From Chloroflexota bacterium (lineage in GTDB: Bacteria; Chloroflexota; UBA11872; VXOZ01), in NCBI GenBank assembly GCA_026710945.1, contig JAPOQA010000035.1, positions 1-64,000 of the forward strand: a DNA stretch of 64,000 bases. Direction: 5' to 3'. The notes beneath the pieces were generated by a model. That model was not told the DNA's origin. It saw only the letters and a program-made list of their open reading frames with translations, and did not search any database. Shown here one piece after another: positions 1-8,770 of this stretch (position 1 is the stretch's first letter; each line of letters begins with the position of its first letter). Made by a program: the position numbers and the translations under genes.

Positions 1-97
1 ATTCTGTCAACGAATTACTCAACACTTACAGGTATGACGGATCGGTGTCGTGCGGGGGATGACGCGCGAATACGCTTTGAACACTCGGAGCATCTAG

Positions 98-117
98 ATT
101 CCGGCTTTCGCCGGAAT
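98..117. repeat. dispersed 20-bp palindrome (ATTCCGGC/GCCGGAAT family)
   Basis: Perfect 8-bp inverted repeat ATTCCGGC/GCCGGAAT around a 4-nt loop. Similar short hairpins occur at 1094-1113, 1136-1155, 23108-23127, 44390-44409, 54642-54659, 54710-54727 and 60049-60068, always between genes. A dispersed intergenic palindrome family; function unknown. Confidence 0.8.
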
Positions 118-176
118 GACGGAACCGGATTGCTTTCCTGCCGCGCACGCTGCTCGGCAATGAGACTTGGTTGACA

Positions 177-980
177 ATGAAAAAGCGTCCATCGATGCCA
201 CTGCAACTCTCGGTGCGTCACATTGTTCACGAGCCGAACCCGCCGCATCTGCCGTATCGGGAGGAGCACTTCGGGTACGTGAATCTCCCTGTGAGCATTC
301 CGACAGAGCAGGCGGCGTTGGTGCTGGTGGACTGCTGGGACCAAATCATCGTGGAGAGCTTTCAGGAACGTGCTGAGCGCATTTGCGAGCAAACGATTAG
401 GCCGGTGCTGGAAGCGTGCCGGTCGAACGGCATTACGGTTGTCCATGCCCCGTCGCCGCCGGTGGCTGAGAAGTTCCGCCGGTTTTGGCCGGAGGACGCG
501 GCGGACGAGGAAGCGCAGGTGAGATTGGGCAGGCAGGACTGGCCGCCGGAAGACTTCGCACTACGTCAAGGTGAATGGGCGCACTTGCAGGCCCGGCGCA
601 GCGGCCTGCACCAGGAACTGCTCGACCGCATCGATCATGACCGTTCCATTCATCCGGCGGTGTTGCCGCAGACGGGCGACCACGTAATCGCCACCGGCGA
701 CCAGCTCCACCGGCTTTGCCGCGAGCGCGGCATTCTTTACCTCTTCTACGTTGGCTTTGCTACCAACATCTGTGTGCCGGACCGGGACTACGGCATGCGC
801 GCTATGCGCGAGCGCGGCTACGCCCTGGTGCTGCTGCGTGACGCCACCACCGGCGTCGAGGCAAGCGACACGTATCCACTCCGTGCGGCCACCAGCGTGA
901 TGATCCACCAGTTCGAACTGCGCGACGTGGCGGGGACGATTACGTCGGAGGCCTTCCTTGGTGCTTTGGGTGGGGCCTGA
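177..980 (+). CDS. isochorismatase-family cysteine hydrolase (copy 1)
   Basis: A 267-residue protein of the isochorismatase/nicotinamidase-like hydrolase superfamily, which uses an Asp-Lys-Cys triad to split C-N or vinyl-ether bonds in small molecules. Visible are the strand ending VLVDCWDQ (Asp about residue 52) and the nucleophile loop GFATNICV (Cys about 199), followed by the usual RDYGMRAMRERGY helix. The substrate cannot be read from sequence. I prefer the ATG at 177 over the in-frame TTG at 171. A close paralogue lies at 62031-62849 near the other end of the window; both share a VRHIVHEP/TRHVVHEP-type N-terminus and the C-terminal DVAGTITS/DIAGTITS motif. No operon partner is evident. 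Confidence 0.85.
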   Translation: MKKRPSMPLQLSVRHIVHEPNPPHLPYREEHFGYVNLPVSIPTEQAALVLVDCWDQIIVESFQERAERICEQTIRPVLEACRSNGITVVHAPSPPVAEKFRRFWPEDAADEEAQVRLGRQDWPPEDFALRQGEWAHLQARRSGLHQELLDRIDHDRSIHPAVLPQTGDHVIATGDQLHRLCRERGILYLFYVGFATNICVPDRDYGMRAMRERGYALVLLRDATTGVEASDTYPLRAATSVMIHQFELRDVAGTITSEAFLGALGGA

Positions 981-1354
981 GTCCCACTGAGAGGCGTGAG
1001 CGCATTTTGTCGGGTACCGCTAACAATACCTGTCGCGGAAGTATTGCTCGCCCGATGGAACTTGCGTTGGAAGCGAGAAGAGGGCCGGCCGTCACTCCGG
1101 CGGAAGCCGGAGTCCAGTGGACGGGGCAAAGATAGATACCGGCTTGTGCCGGTATGACTGAGTGAGGGTGTCTGCACACCCTATGGCAATCCTGCTTGCG
1201 CAGTGGAAACGCGCAACTACTCGGAGCACTCTTGGATACTGCCAGTAGCTAGGCTGCAGCCGCAGGTGGCAGAGCACGAGGGTTCTTAGCTGATTGAGAA
1301 GCTAGACTTGCGGACGAGAGAATCCAAGAGGGATTCTGGTCGCTTTGGGGCGAT
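981..1354. other. intergenic region with two short palindromes
   Basis: No gene seen. It contains two palindromes of the dispersed family (1094-1113 and 1136-1155) between the ends of two convergent genes. No T-tract follows either, so I do not call a terminator. Confidence 0.6.
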
Positions 1355-2278
1355 TTAGGATCCGGTGCGTTCCAGCCAGCGCACAAAATCCTCCGAGCAC
1401 CAGTAGGCCGGGTCTGCTTCCGCCAGGGCGATCCAGGCATCCACGACCGGCTGAATGTGCATGTAGCGCAAGCGCGCGGACCCAATTGCCCCGTACTCTA
1501 ACAGTCCCTTCTCCGCGAAGATCTCTTCCGCGACCAGGCGTTTGTCGGTGCCAATACCGGCCCAGATGCCGTTGCTTGTCCAGCCGCGCACCTGGGCGAG
1601 CAACGCCTTGCGGCGGTCAGGAGCGGCGCGCGCCAGCGCCCGGTGGACGAGATGCGTCTCGACAAAGTGCACCATGGTGAGGCGTTGGCAGTTCACGCCG
1701 ATGAGGCAGTAGAAGACATTCCAATCGTAGAACCGCTGCCAGGGACTCTGCACGGCGAATGCGCCGGGGCCCCAGGGACTCTCGCGCAGACCGGACCGGC
1801 CGTGGTCTGCGGTGAGCTCCTCAGCCCGCGGGCCGATCGCGCTTACCGAGTGGGTATAGTGGTTGCTGCGTTGGGCTTTCGAACGTCTCCGGAAAGTTTC
1901 CGGAATCAGTCCGCAATAGGTGGGCGTATCCGCGATGCTCCACAGATCCCAGACTCGGCGCTTCTCATGCAGTTCTCGCCATGAACTCAATGTCGGCGCA
2001 GCGACGGTGCCAGCGGGCCCCACCGCGTCCAGGAAGCCGTCTATGACCGCATCCGCGCCGCCGACCACGGTGCCCATACTGCTCAGAGAGCTATGGAACA
2101 GAACAGTCTCGCCCGCGCTCAGGCCCGCTGCACGCAGGGCGTCTGCGATCTCGTGCCGCGTCACGCGGACTAAGGGATCGCCCGGTTCATGGTCCATATA
2201 GCCGCCGGCGGCAGCTTCCGGCTCCACGCTGGCCTTAATCCGTCGGGCGGCGCGCTCCGCGCTTTCACGTGATGCCAC
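1355..2278 (-). CDS. AAC(3)-family aminoglycoside N-acetyltransferase homologue
   Basis: A 307-residue member of the antibiotic N3'-acetyltransferase (AAC(3)) family, which transfers acetyl from acetyl-CoA to an amine. The family's N-terminal block is clear at about residues 60-95: LFHSSLSSMG, then VIDGFLDAVG and GTVAAPTLS. A conserved histidine region THSVSAIGP follows near the middle. The GTG at 2278 has a GAGGGG Shine-Dalgarno sequence at good distance; an internal ATG 27 codons later (MDHEPGDP) lacks one. Real aminoglycoside resistance is not implied, because many environmental members act on other amines. It ends convergently with the isochorismatase gene and lies just downstream of the aldo/keto reductase, on the same strand. 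Confidence 0.85.
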   Translation of the reverse strand: MASRESAERAARRIKASVEPEAAAGGYMDHEPGDPLVRVTRHEIADALRAAGLSAGETVLFHSSLSSMGTVVGGADAVIDGFLDAVGPAGTVAAPTLSSWRELHEKRRVWDLWSIADTPTYCGLIPETFRRRSKAQRSNHYTHSVSAIGPRAEELTADHGRSGLRESPWGPGAFAVQSPWQRFYDWNVFYCLIGVNCQRLTMVHFVETHLVHRALARAAPDRRKALLAQVRGWTSNGIWAGIGTDKRLVAEEIFAEKGLLEYGAIGSARLRYMHIQPVVDAWIALAEADPAYWCSEDFVRWLERTGS

Positions 2279-2346
2279 AGGCAGCGCCCCTCAATAGTGA
2301 ACTGGCAGTGACCGCAAGCCGTGCGACATGACAAGAGTGGCCGTGG

Positions 2347-3309
2347 TCATCCTGGGAGGACGGACGCCGCCGGCACAATATCGTCGACAGCGGCGAGCTC
2401 ACCATCCGACAGCGTGACCTCAAGAGCGCCCAGGTTGTCCTGCAGTTGATGCGGGGTACGCGGCCCGATGATGGGCGCGGTAACTCCGGGTTGCGCCAAG
2501 AGCCAGGCAAGGGCCAACTGGCTCAGCGTGATGCTCTTGCCAGCGGCCAGCTCCTCCAGATGCTCGAGCGCGTCGAAGGTCGGCGCGTAGGTATCGCCTG
2601 CGAAATCCATGCCGCGTCCAGCGAACCGCGAGTCGGCGGGCGCACTATCGCCGCGCCGGTACTTGCCGGTGAGCCAGCCGCCCCCCAATGGGCTGTACGG
2701 CACGACGCCGAGGCCGTACTTGCGCGTCACCGGCAGCACTTCCGCCTCAATGGAACGATTTACCAGGCTGTATTCAGGTTGCTCGGAGACGGTAGGGGCA
2801 AGGCCGAGCCTATCGGAGGTCCAGAGGGCCTCGCAGAGCTGCCAGCCGGCAAACTTCGAAGTGCCGAAGTAGAGGATCTTGCCCTGGCGCCGCAGGTCTT
2901 CCAGAGTGCGGAGGGTTTCCTCGATCGGCACTTCAGGATCGGGGCGGTGCAGTTGGTAGAGGTCGATACGGTCGGTATCCAACCGCCGCAGGCTGGCATG
3001 CACCTGCTCCATGATGTGGTAGCGGCTGGAGCCGCGGTCATTGGGGCCGTCTCCCATGGGGTGAAAGACCTTTGTGGCCAGCACCACCTTGTCCCGGCGG
3101 TCTTTAATCGCGCGACCCACGATAGTCTCAGCGTAGCCGCGGGGTTCCGAGTAGGCATTTGCCGTGTCTATCACGTTGATGCCGGCATCGAGCGCGGCAT
3201 GAATGAGTTCGGTCGCGGCCTCCTCATTAATGCGCGTGTTGAAATAGGCGGTCCCCAACCAAAGCGGCGAGACCTTCACACCGGCACGACCCAGATTGCG
3301 ATATTCCAT
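2347..3309 (-). CDS. aldo/keto reductase
   Basis: A 320-residue NAD(P)H-dependent oxidoreductase of the aldo/keto reductase superfamily, a TIM barrel that interconverts carbonyls and alcohols. The catalytic tetrad is visible as Asp48 and Tyr53 (DTANAYSEP), Lys80 (ATKVFHP) and His121 (LYQLHRPD). The GTSKF strand and the C-terminal cofactor segment IIGPRTPHQLQDNL also fit the family. The start is the ATG at 3309, preceded by GGAGGAG at about nine bases; an upstream in-frame extension to 3420 has no such support. It is followed 68 bp later by the AAC(3)-like gene on the same strand. The substrate is unknown; the sequence looks closest to general-stress/YhdN-like reductases. Confidence 0.9.
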   Translation of the reverse strand: MEYRNLGRAGVKVSPLWLGTAYFNTRINEEAATELIHAALDAGINVIDTANAYSEPRGYAETIVGRAIKDRRDKVVLATKVFHPMGDGPNDRGSSRYHIMEQVHASLRRLDTDRIDLYQLHRPDPEVPIEETLRTLEDLRRQGKILYFGTSKFAGWQLCEALWTSDRLGLAPTVSEQPEYSLVNRSIEAEVLPVTRKYGLGVVPYSPLGGGWLTGKYRRGDSAPADSRFAGRGMDFAGDTYAPTFDALEHLEELAAGKSITLSQLALAWLLAQPGVTAPIIGPRTPHQLQDNLGALEVTLSDGELAAVDDIVPAASVLPG

Positions 3310-3487
3310 ACTCTTGGCTCCTCCACTGTTCGATATACTTGCGCTTCTAGCATACCGCCTTGGGCAATCTCGTGCGTCCGGAGTTGCGTGTTTTGCGGAG
3401 GCGAGATCGCAATTCGGCATGTGTGCTGACTACGAGAGCTGCTCTTGGTCGCAGCAGGATGAGAGTTGAGTGATCTCACACATCTGA

Positions 3488-3513
3488 TAGAGGCACGACA
3501 TGTCGTGCCCCTA
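3488..3513. repeat. 26-bp palindrome downstream of binding protein A
   Basis: Centred on GGCACGACATGTCGTGCC, an 18-bp perfect palindrome inside a 26-bp near-palindrome. The same element occurs at 5412-5437, 18221-18246 and 19875-19900, each time behind a minus-strand solute-binding protein gene. Confidence 0.85.
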
Positions 3514-3558
3514 CACCCGGCTCGTGACCTGGCTTTGGTAGATTTGAGCCTGAAAATG

Positions 3559-3605
3559 AAACTAGCGCGCCTCCAGGCCCTGAGGACCCGTTGACACGCT
3601 AGTTT
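3559..3605 (-). terminator. possible 3' hairpin of binding protein A
   Basis: Arms AAACTAGCGCG and CACGCTAGTTT can pair over 11 bp (one G-T) around a 25-nt loop, about 80 bp past the stop codon. The copy at 5494-5540 pairs perfectly. There is no clean T-tract, so it may be a processing or mRNA-stability hairpin rather than an intrinsic terminator. Confidence 0.45.
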
Positions 3606-3685
3606 TCGTCTGGCTTCTACCGTCGTTGCGAAAATCTGCGCGACATACTTACTGAAGCGCAATCCTCACGTTCACCTGGCTGTGA

Positions 3686-5068
3686 CTAGCCACCAAACTC
3701 TGCGATGAATTCGTCCATCGCCGTCTGGGCTTGCTCCTCGAAGTTGCGCATACCTTCGGCAACCGTGACCTCATTACGCATGATCGCCTGCAAGTTTCTG
3801 CTCGTGATCGGGAGGATGTCGCCTGCGCCAGGCACACTCACGACAAAGCGCGCGCCAACCATCTCATCGATGGCGAGCTTGCGGAGCTTGTCGTCGCCGA
3901 TGTACTCGGCACTCTGGGCAACGCTCTCGCGCACCGGAATGCGGTCCATGGCCAGCGACCAACGCAGGTTCACGTCGGCGCCATACATGAAGTCGGCCCA
4001 GGCAAAGCCGCCGTCGGGATTGCTGCTGCCGTTGGGCAGGCAGAAGGCCCAGTCGCCGGAGTAGGTGGCCGGCAGGGCGGTGCTGGAATCCAGCGCCGGA
4101 TATGGCCCAAAGTCGTAGTTGAGGCCTTCCGCGTAGGGCGCAAGAGAGACACGAGTAGCATTGGTCAGATACATGTAGGTGTTGCCGCCGCTGCCGTACT
4201 CCTGCAAGCGGTTCTCAAACGTGCCGTGGAACTCGCGGACCTTATCGTAGCCGCCCTGGCCGTCAAGGACTTTCTTGAGCCAGGTCACGGTGTTGATTGC
4301 CTGATCATTGTTGACCTGGATCTTCGTCCGGTCCGGGCTGAGCATCTCGCCGCCCTGCTGCCAGTAGCCCACCATCCAGGTGTGGATGCCGCCGGAGCCG
4401 CGGAACGGGTCCCAGCCGAGACGGGCGATGTTGTCGCCCTCGACCTTGTGCACTTTCAGCAGCGCCTCGTCCATCTCTTCCCGGGTGGCCGGCGGAGACT
4501 CGGGATCGAGACCGGCTTCCAGCGAGTGGTCCACGTTCAGATAGATGATGCGGGCGTCGATGCTATAGCTGATGCCGTACGTCTTACCCGCCCACTGCAT
4601 GGCCTCGTATTTTCCCGGCCAGAGGTCGTCAATCGGCACGTTGGCGGAAGCAGCGATGTAGGCATCGAGCGGCCGCACGAGCTCAATCAGACCCCACTGG
4701 GGTTGGATGTAGGACTGGGTCTTGGAGTTGTCCGGCGCGACACCGGCTGCCACCACGGTGGGAAGATCATTGAAACCGCCGTTGCCGCGCACGAGCGGTA
4801 CGAGCGTGTAGTTGGTGGTCTCGTCGAATTCTGCGCGGAGCTGCATGGGGACTTCTTCGCGATCGAAGTTCCATGGATCAAAGCCGGTATACCAGAATAC
4901 GACCGGCGACTTCTCCATCATCATTTCGCCGGAATCGCCATCGCCCTCAGGCGCGGCTGCTTCCTCCATGGCCCCGGTGCCTGCTTGCGCGCCGCACGCG
5001 GCGAGCAGTGCGCCCGCGCCTGTCAGAGCAGCGGTACCAAGAAAATGTCGTCTGGACAATGATGCCAT
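3686..5068 (-). CDS. Tat-exported lipoprotein, ABC-type extracellular solute-binding protein A
   Basis: A 460-residue extracellular solute-binding protein, family 1 type (sugar or related solutes). The N-terminus carries a twin-arginine motif SRRHFLG at residues 5-11 and a lipobox ending in Cys25 (LLAAC), so it should be exported folded by Tat and lipid-anchored. An acidic, Met-rich linker follows, then a two-lobed binding fold. The ATG at 5068 sits behind AGGAGGGGTGA; the in-frame GTG three codons upstream is too close to that site. It is the downstream twin of the gene at 5621-7003. No permease or ATPase gene is nearby, so the ligand cannot be inferred from context. A candidate promoter at 5199-5228 gives it its own transcript. 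Confidence 0.9.
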   Translation of the reverse strand: MASLSRRHFLGTAALTGAGALLAACGAQAGTGAMEEAAAPEGDGDSGEMMMEKSPVVFWYTGFDPWNFDREEVPMQLRAEFDETTNYTLVPLVRGNGGFNDLPTVVAAGVAPDNSKTQSYIQPQWGLIELVRPLDAYIAASANVPIDDLWPGKYEAMQWAGKTYGISYSIDARIIYLNVDHSLEAGLDPESPPATREEMDEALLKVHKVEGDNIARLGWDPFRGSGGIHTWMVGYWQQGGEMLSPDRTKIQVNNDQAINTVTWLKKVLDGQGGYDKVREFHGTFENRLQEYGSGGNTYMYLTNATRVSLAPYAEGLNYDFGPYPALDSSTALPATYSGDWAFCLPNGSSNPDGGFAWADFMYGADVNLRWSLAMDRIPVRESVAQSAEYIGDDKLRKLAIDEMVGARFVVSVPGAGDILPITSRNLQAIMRNEVTVAEGMRNFEEQAQTAMDEFIAEFGG

Positions 5069-5198
5069 ATCGTTCACCCCTCCTGGGTAAAGAACTACTC
5101 TCGAACGCTCTCTCTGCATTCTCCAGAAAAATCTACACGCTCTTCGGCGGTCCCGCCCATCGCCATTGCGCACGTCTTACTAAGAATGCTTGGTAGTA

Positions 5199-5228
5199 AT
5201 TCTAGACGCATAGTCCATCAATTGGCAA
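5199..5228 (-). promoter_or_regulatory. candidate sigma-70-type promoter of binding protein A
   Basis: Minus strand: -35 TTGCCA (5223-5228), 18-bp spacer, -10 TAGAAT (5199-5204). The surrounding block is conserved at 7128-7157 upstream of copy B although flanking DNA has diverged, which argues for function. Confidence 0.55.
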
Positions 5229-5411
5229 GACTATTCAATGGGAAAGCTCCTCCAAAGATTGATTGTGAGGGGCGACGCTGTGTAGCCGGTCTGAGCGGCG
5301 CGCAATGCCAACGTTGATCGTGACCTGATCTTGTGTCTTAACGAAACGTCGTGCAGGGCCGGAAGAAAACAGGAGGAGAGGGAGACATCTGCTGAATCGA
5401 GAAGAATGCGG

Positions 5412-5437
5412 TAGGGGCACGGCATGCCGTGCCCGTA
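5412..5437. repeat. 26-bp palindrome downstream of binding protein B
   Basis: Variant centred on GGCACGGCATGCCGTGCC. Same family and same relative place, behind the 3' hairpin, as 3488-3513. Confidence 0.85.
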
Positions 5438-5493
5438 GCGTAGGTCGAATGAGAGTGATGGCCGTAGTCTTCATCTTAATGCGAATTAATGCG

Positions 5494-5540
5494 AAACTAG
5501 CGTGCCTCCAGGCCCTGTGGACCCGTTGACACGCTAGTTT
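5494..5540 (-). terminator. possible 3' hairpin of binding protein B
   Basis: Perfect 11-bp inverted repeat AAACTAGCGTG/CACGCTAGTTT with a 25-nt loop, about 80 bp past the stop codon of copy B, exactly 1935 bp from its counterpart behind copy A. It lacks a clear T-tract. Confidence 0.45.
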
Positions 5541-5620
5541 TCGTCAGACTTCTATCGGCGTTGCGAAAATCTGCGCGACATACTTACTGAAGCGCAATCT
5601 TCACGTTTGCCCGTCTGTGA

Positions 5621-7003
5621 CTAGCCACCAAACTCTGCGATGAACTCGTCCATCGCCGTCTGGGCTTGCTCCTCGAAGTTGCGCATACCTTCGGCAACCG
5701 TGACCTCATTGCGCATGATTGACTGCAGGTTTCTGCTCGTAATCGGGAGGATGTCGCCTGCGCCGGGCACACTCACGACAAAGCGCGCGCCAACCATCTC
5801 ATCGATGGCGAGCTTGCGCAGCTTGTCGTCGCCAATGTAGGCGTCGCTTTGGGCAACGCTCTGACGCACCGGAATGCGGTCCATGGCAATCGACCAGCGG
5901 AGGTTCACCTCGGCGCCGTACATGAAGTCAGCCCAGGCAAAGCCGCCGTCGGGGTTGCTGCTGCCGTTGGGTAGGCAGAACGCCCAGTCGCCGGAGTAAG
6001 TGGCCGGCAGGGCGGTGCTGGGATCCAGCGCCGGATATGGCCCAAAGTCGTAGTTGAGGCCTTCGGCGTACGGCGCCATGGAGGTACGGGTAGCGTTGGT
6101 CAGGTACATATACGTATTGCCGCCGCTGCCGTACTCCTGCAAGCGATTCTCGAACGTACCGTGGAACTCGCGGACCTTGTCGTAGCCGCCCTGGCCGTCC
6201 AGGACTTTCTTGAGCCAGGTCACGGTGTTGATGGCGAGATCGTTGTTGACCTGGATCTTCGTACGATCCGGGCTGAGCATCTCGCCGCCCTGCTGCCAGT
6301 AGCCGGCCATCCAGGTGTGGATGCCGCCGGAGCCGCGGAACGGGTCCCAACCGAGCCGGACAATGTTGTCGCCGTCGGTCTTGTGCACCTTGAGCAGTGC
6401 TTCGTCCATCTCATCGCGGGAGGCCGGCGGAGTTTCGGGATCAAGGCCGGCTTCCAGCGAGTGGTCCACGTTCAGATAGATGATGCGGGCGTCGATGCTA
6501 TAACTGATGCCGTAGGTCTTGCCTGCCCACTGCATGGCCTCGTACTTGCCCGGCCAAAGGTCGTCCAATGACACGTTGGCCGAGGCAGCGATGTAGGCAT
6601 CGAGCGGCCGCACGAGCTCAATCAGACCCCACTGGGGCTGGATGTAGGACTGCGTTTTGGAGTTGTCCGGCGCGACACCGGCTGCCACCACGGTGGGAAG
6701 ATCATTGAAACCGCCGTTGCCGCGCACGAGCGGTACCAGCGTGTAATTGGTAGTCTCGTCGAATTCCGCGCGGAGCTGCAGAGGAATCTCCTCGGAATCG
6801 AAATTCCATGGAGCAATGCCGGTGTACCAGAATACGACCGGCGACTTCTCCATCATCATTTCGCCGGAATCGCCATCGTCCTCAGGCGCGGCTGCTTCCT
6901 CCATGGCCCCGGTGCCTGCTTGCGCGCCGCACGCTGCGAGCAGTGCGCCCGCGCCGGTCAGAGCAGCGGTACCAAGAAAATGTCGTCTGGACAATGATGC
7001 CAT
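5621..7003 (-). CDS. Tat-exported lipoprotein, ABC-type extracellular solute-binding protein B
   Basis: A 460-residue near-twin of binding protein A: same Tat motif SRRHFLG, same lipobox Cys25, same length. Differences include DPWNFDREEVPM becoming APWNFDSEEIPL just after the linker, changes around residues 165-180, and EYIG becoming DAYIG late in the protein. Both copies remain intact, so neither looks like a decaying duplicate. Start chosen at the ATG 7003, behind AGGAGGGGTGA, as in copy A. The gene has its own upstream promoter block at 7128-7157 and its own 3' hairpin. It presumably delivers a solute to an ABC permease encoded elsewhere. Confidence 0.9.
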   Translation of the reverse strand: MASLSRRHFLGTAALTGAGALLAACGAQAGTGAMEEAAAPEDDGDSGEMMMEKSPVVFWYTGIAPWNFDSEEIPLQLRAEFDETTNYTLVPLVRGNGGFNDLPTVVAAGVAPDNSKTQSYIQPQWGLIELVRPLDAYIAASANVSLDDLWPGKYEAMQWAGKTYGISYSIDARIIYLNVDHSLEAGLDPETPPASRDEMDEALLKVHKTDGDNIVRLGWDPFRGSGGIHTWMAGYWQQGGEMLSPDRTKIQVNNDLAINTVTWLKKVLDGQGGYDKVREFHGTFENRLQEYGSGGNTYMYLTNATRTSMAPYAEGLNYDFGPYPALDPSTALPATYSGDWAFCLPNGSSNPDGGFAWADFMYGAEVNLRWSIAMDRIPVRQSVAQSDAYIGDDKLRKLAIDEMVGARFVVSVPGAGDILPITSRNLQSIMRNEVTVAEGMRNFEEQAQTAMDEFIAEFGG

Positions 7004-7438
7004 ATCGTTCACCCCTCCTGGGCAAGAACTACAAATGTATCCAATTGCATCCTACGGAGATTACAGCGCGTCTCCTGGCGGAATCCTCAACCGCTTGTGC
7101 GCAACTCTCTTAGAATGCTTGATAGTAATTCTAGACCTACTGTGCGTCAATTTGCAAGATTTGGGTGAAAAGCGGGGAGTCTACTGTTGAATCCTAGGGA
7201 GAATTGCCATGAATGCTAGGTTTAGACGGATTTTGGGCGAGCCACTATGCGTTGGTACTGTGGCAAGAGGCTCGGAGGGATGTGGATATAGTGCTTGGTC
7301 TAGCTGGGAGGGTGGGTAGCGAGGTCTTGGCAACAGGTGGGAGAGGACTATCATTAGAATAGCGATGAGCCGGAGATAGTACGAGCCTTGAGTTCATTTG
7401 CATGAGTAGACTGGTTTCCCACGAGCGGAGGGCCATTC
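7004..7438. other. divergent intergenic region between binding protein B and the M19 homologue
   Basis: Contains the copy-B promoter block. The remainder, about 7160-7438, has no recognisable gene or repeat; it must carry the start signals of the rightward M19 gene, which I could not pin down. Confidence 0.5.
7128..7157 (-). promoter_or_regulatory. candidate sigma-70-type promoter of binding protein B
   Basis: Minus strand: -35 TTGCAA (7152-7157), 18-bp spacer, -10 TAGAAT (7128-7133). Matches the copy-A promoter in boxes and spacing. Confidence 0.55.
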
Positions 7439-8770
7439 ATGAATGTTGAGACGACAGACTCCGATCTACCAAACGGTATTGCGCCGCTAGAACGAGCCCG
7501 CGACTATTGCGTGCGACATGAAACCTTGGATCGCATCCGGGCGGGACACCAGGTCATCCTGGATGAACTAAAACCCTCCAACGCGCAAATCGAACGCGGT
7601 CTGGAACTGCATTACAACAGCTTCGTCGCCGACGTGCAGGGGTCGGTGCAGATGAGCTCGACGCACGGCATTGTAGGTGACCGGTTGCGGCAGGACCTGG
7701 AGCTATTTCGCGAGGAACTATCCCAGCAATGCCTGGATCCGGAGGAACTCAACCGTCGCCTGCACGCCAGCCACTTCAAACGGAAGACGTTCGAATCGGC
7801 CTGTGACGAGCAGTGGATTGAGGAGTCTCGAGCGCTTTACGCCATCGCCGGAGTAGACCTGGGTGTCTCTGACGTTGCCGGTCCCGAGGAAAATACGTAC
7901 GAAGTGGCCTTGGATCGCCTGTCGCGCATCAACTTCGTCTACGACCGGCGCGATGACCTTATGCGTGTTACCAAGGTCGACGATATCGAGCGGGGGCGCC
8001 GCAGCGGCAAACCGGGTGTGATGTTTCATCTCGCTGGCGTCGGTTGCTTCGCGGAATCCTCAGACCCCCTGCGGAACCTGGACCTCTTCTACGCGCTGGG
8101 TGTGCGCATGTCCCAGATGACGTACATCCAGGCCAACGGCCTCTGCAGTTCGTACCTGCAGGAACGCGATACCGGCCTGACGCCGCTCGGCACGCAGGTG
8201 GTCCGGCGCATGAACGAACTCGGCATCATGGTGGACCTGTCCCATAGCGGCGAACAGTCGTCGTATGACATCATCGCGGCTTCAACCGAGCCGGTGATAA
8301 TCAGCCACACGGGGTGCCGGTCAATTTACGACGACGCCACGAACAGAGGCTACGTGGAAAAGGTGTTCCAGCAGCCGTATGCCCGCGGCGCCACGCCGCC
8401 GACGAGACCGGTCAGCCGCAATGCGGACGATGCCATGCTCAAAGCCGTGGCCGCGAGCGGCGGGCTAATCGCGATATACTCCATCGACTACGTGCTCGGT
8501 ACGGGGCCGGAATCCTTCCACACCTGGTACCGCCATTTGGAGCACGCGATCAAGGTAGCCGGCATTGACTACGTCGGCGTCGGCACGGACCGCACCTTCT
8601 TCCCCGGCTGGCAACCCGCCGCGCTCGACTGGACCAACTGGCCCTTTTGGACCGTGGGGCTCGTCTGCATGGGGCACTCCGACGACGAAATCCAAAAGAT
8701 CATCGGCGGCAACTACCTGCGCTACGCCCAGCAGGTGCTCGACAAGCACCCCTGGGGAGCATTTATGTGA
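7439..8770 (+). CDS. divergent peptidase M19 (membrane dipeptidase) homologue
   Basis: A 443-residue protein of the renal/membrane dipeptidase (M19) fold, which normally cleaves dipeptides with a two-metal centre. The core block ALGVRMSQMTYIQANG, the strand VDLSH (His269) and the strand ISHTGC (His290) are clear. The 21-residue gap between these two histidines equals that of the two zinc-binding histidines of human dipeptidase. However, the N-terminal H-x-D ligand pair is not recognisable (the region reads FVADVQGS), and the position of the bridging Glu reads HLAGVG. It may therefore bind metal differently or have another activity. The ATG at 7439 starts the protein; the preceding CGGAGGGCC could serve as ribosome-binding site. 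Confidence 0.75.
   Translation: MNVETTDSDLPNGIAPLERARDYCVRHETLDRIRAGHQVILDELKPSNAQIERGLELHYNSFVADVQGSVQMSSTHGIVGDRLRQDLELFREELSQQCLDPEELNRRLHASHFKRKTFESACDEQWIEESRALYAIAGVDLGVSDVAGPEENTYEVALDRLSRINFVYDRRDDLMRVTKVDDIERGRRSGKPGVMFHLAGVGCFAESSDPLRNLDLFYALGVRMSQMTYIQANGLCSSYLQERDTGLTPLGTQVVRRMNELGIMVDLSHSGEQSSYDIIAASTEPVIISHTGCRSIYDDATNRGYVEKVFQQPYARGATPPTRPVSRNADDAMLKAVAASGGLIAIYSIDYVLGTGPESFHTWYRHLEHAIKVAGIDYVGVGTDRTFFPGWQPAALDWTNWPFWTVGLVCMGHSDDEIQKIIGGNYLRYAQQVLDKHPWGAFM

Larger units (their letters stand above)
3310..3685. other. intergenic region downstream of binding protein A
   Basis: No gene seen. It holds the 26-bp palindrome at 3488-3513 and the long-armed hairpin at 3559-3605, both recurring in equivalent positions behind binding protein B. 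Confidence 0.6.
3553..5095 (-). repeat. tandem duplication, copy A
   Basis: About 1.54 kb covering binding protein A, its ribosome-binding site and its 3' hairpin. It is nearly identical to 5488-7030 at a constant offset of 1935 bp. Upstream, the promoter block 5184-5231 is also conserved with 7110-7160, separated from the main block by diverged sequence. Confidence 0.9.
5069..5620. other. intergenic region between the duplicated binding-protein genes
   Basis: No gene seen. From right to left it holds the 3' hairpin of copy B (5494-5540), the 26-bp palindrome (5412-5437), and the promoter of copy A (5199-5228). Confidence 0.6.
5488..7030 (-). repeat. tandem duplication, copy B
   Basis: Counterpart of 3553-5095. 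The few differences between the encoded proteins are scattered substitutions, several of them conservative, with no insertions or deletions, which suggests that both copies are under selection. Confidence 0.9.

Noticed and set aside
3731-5062. 443-codon rightward open frame opposite binding protein A
   Set aside because: Antisense shadow of a GC-rich gene. It has no family motif or ribosome-binding site; the leftward frame has a Tat signal and binding-protein homology.
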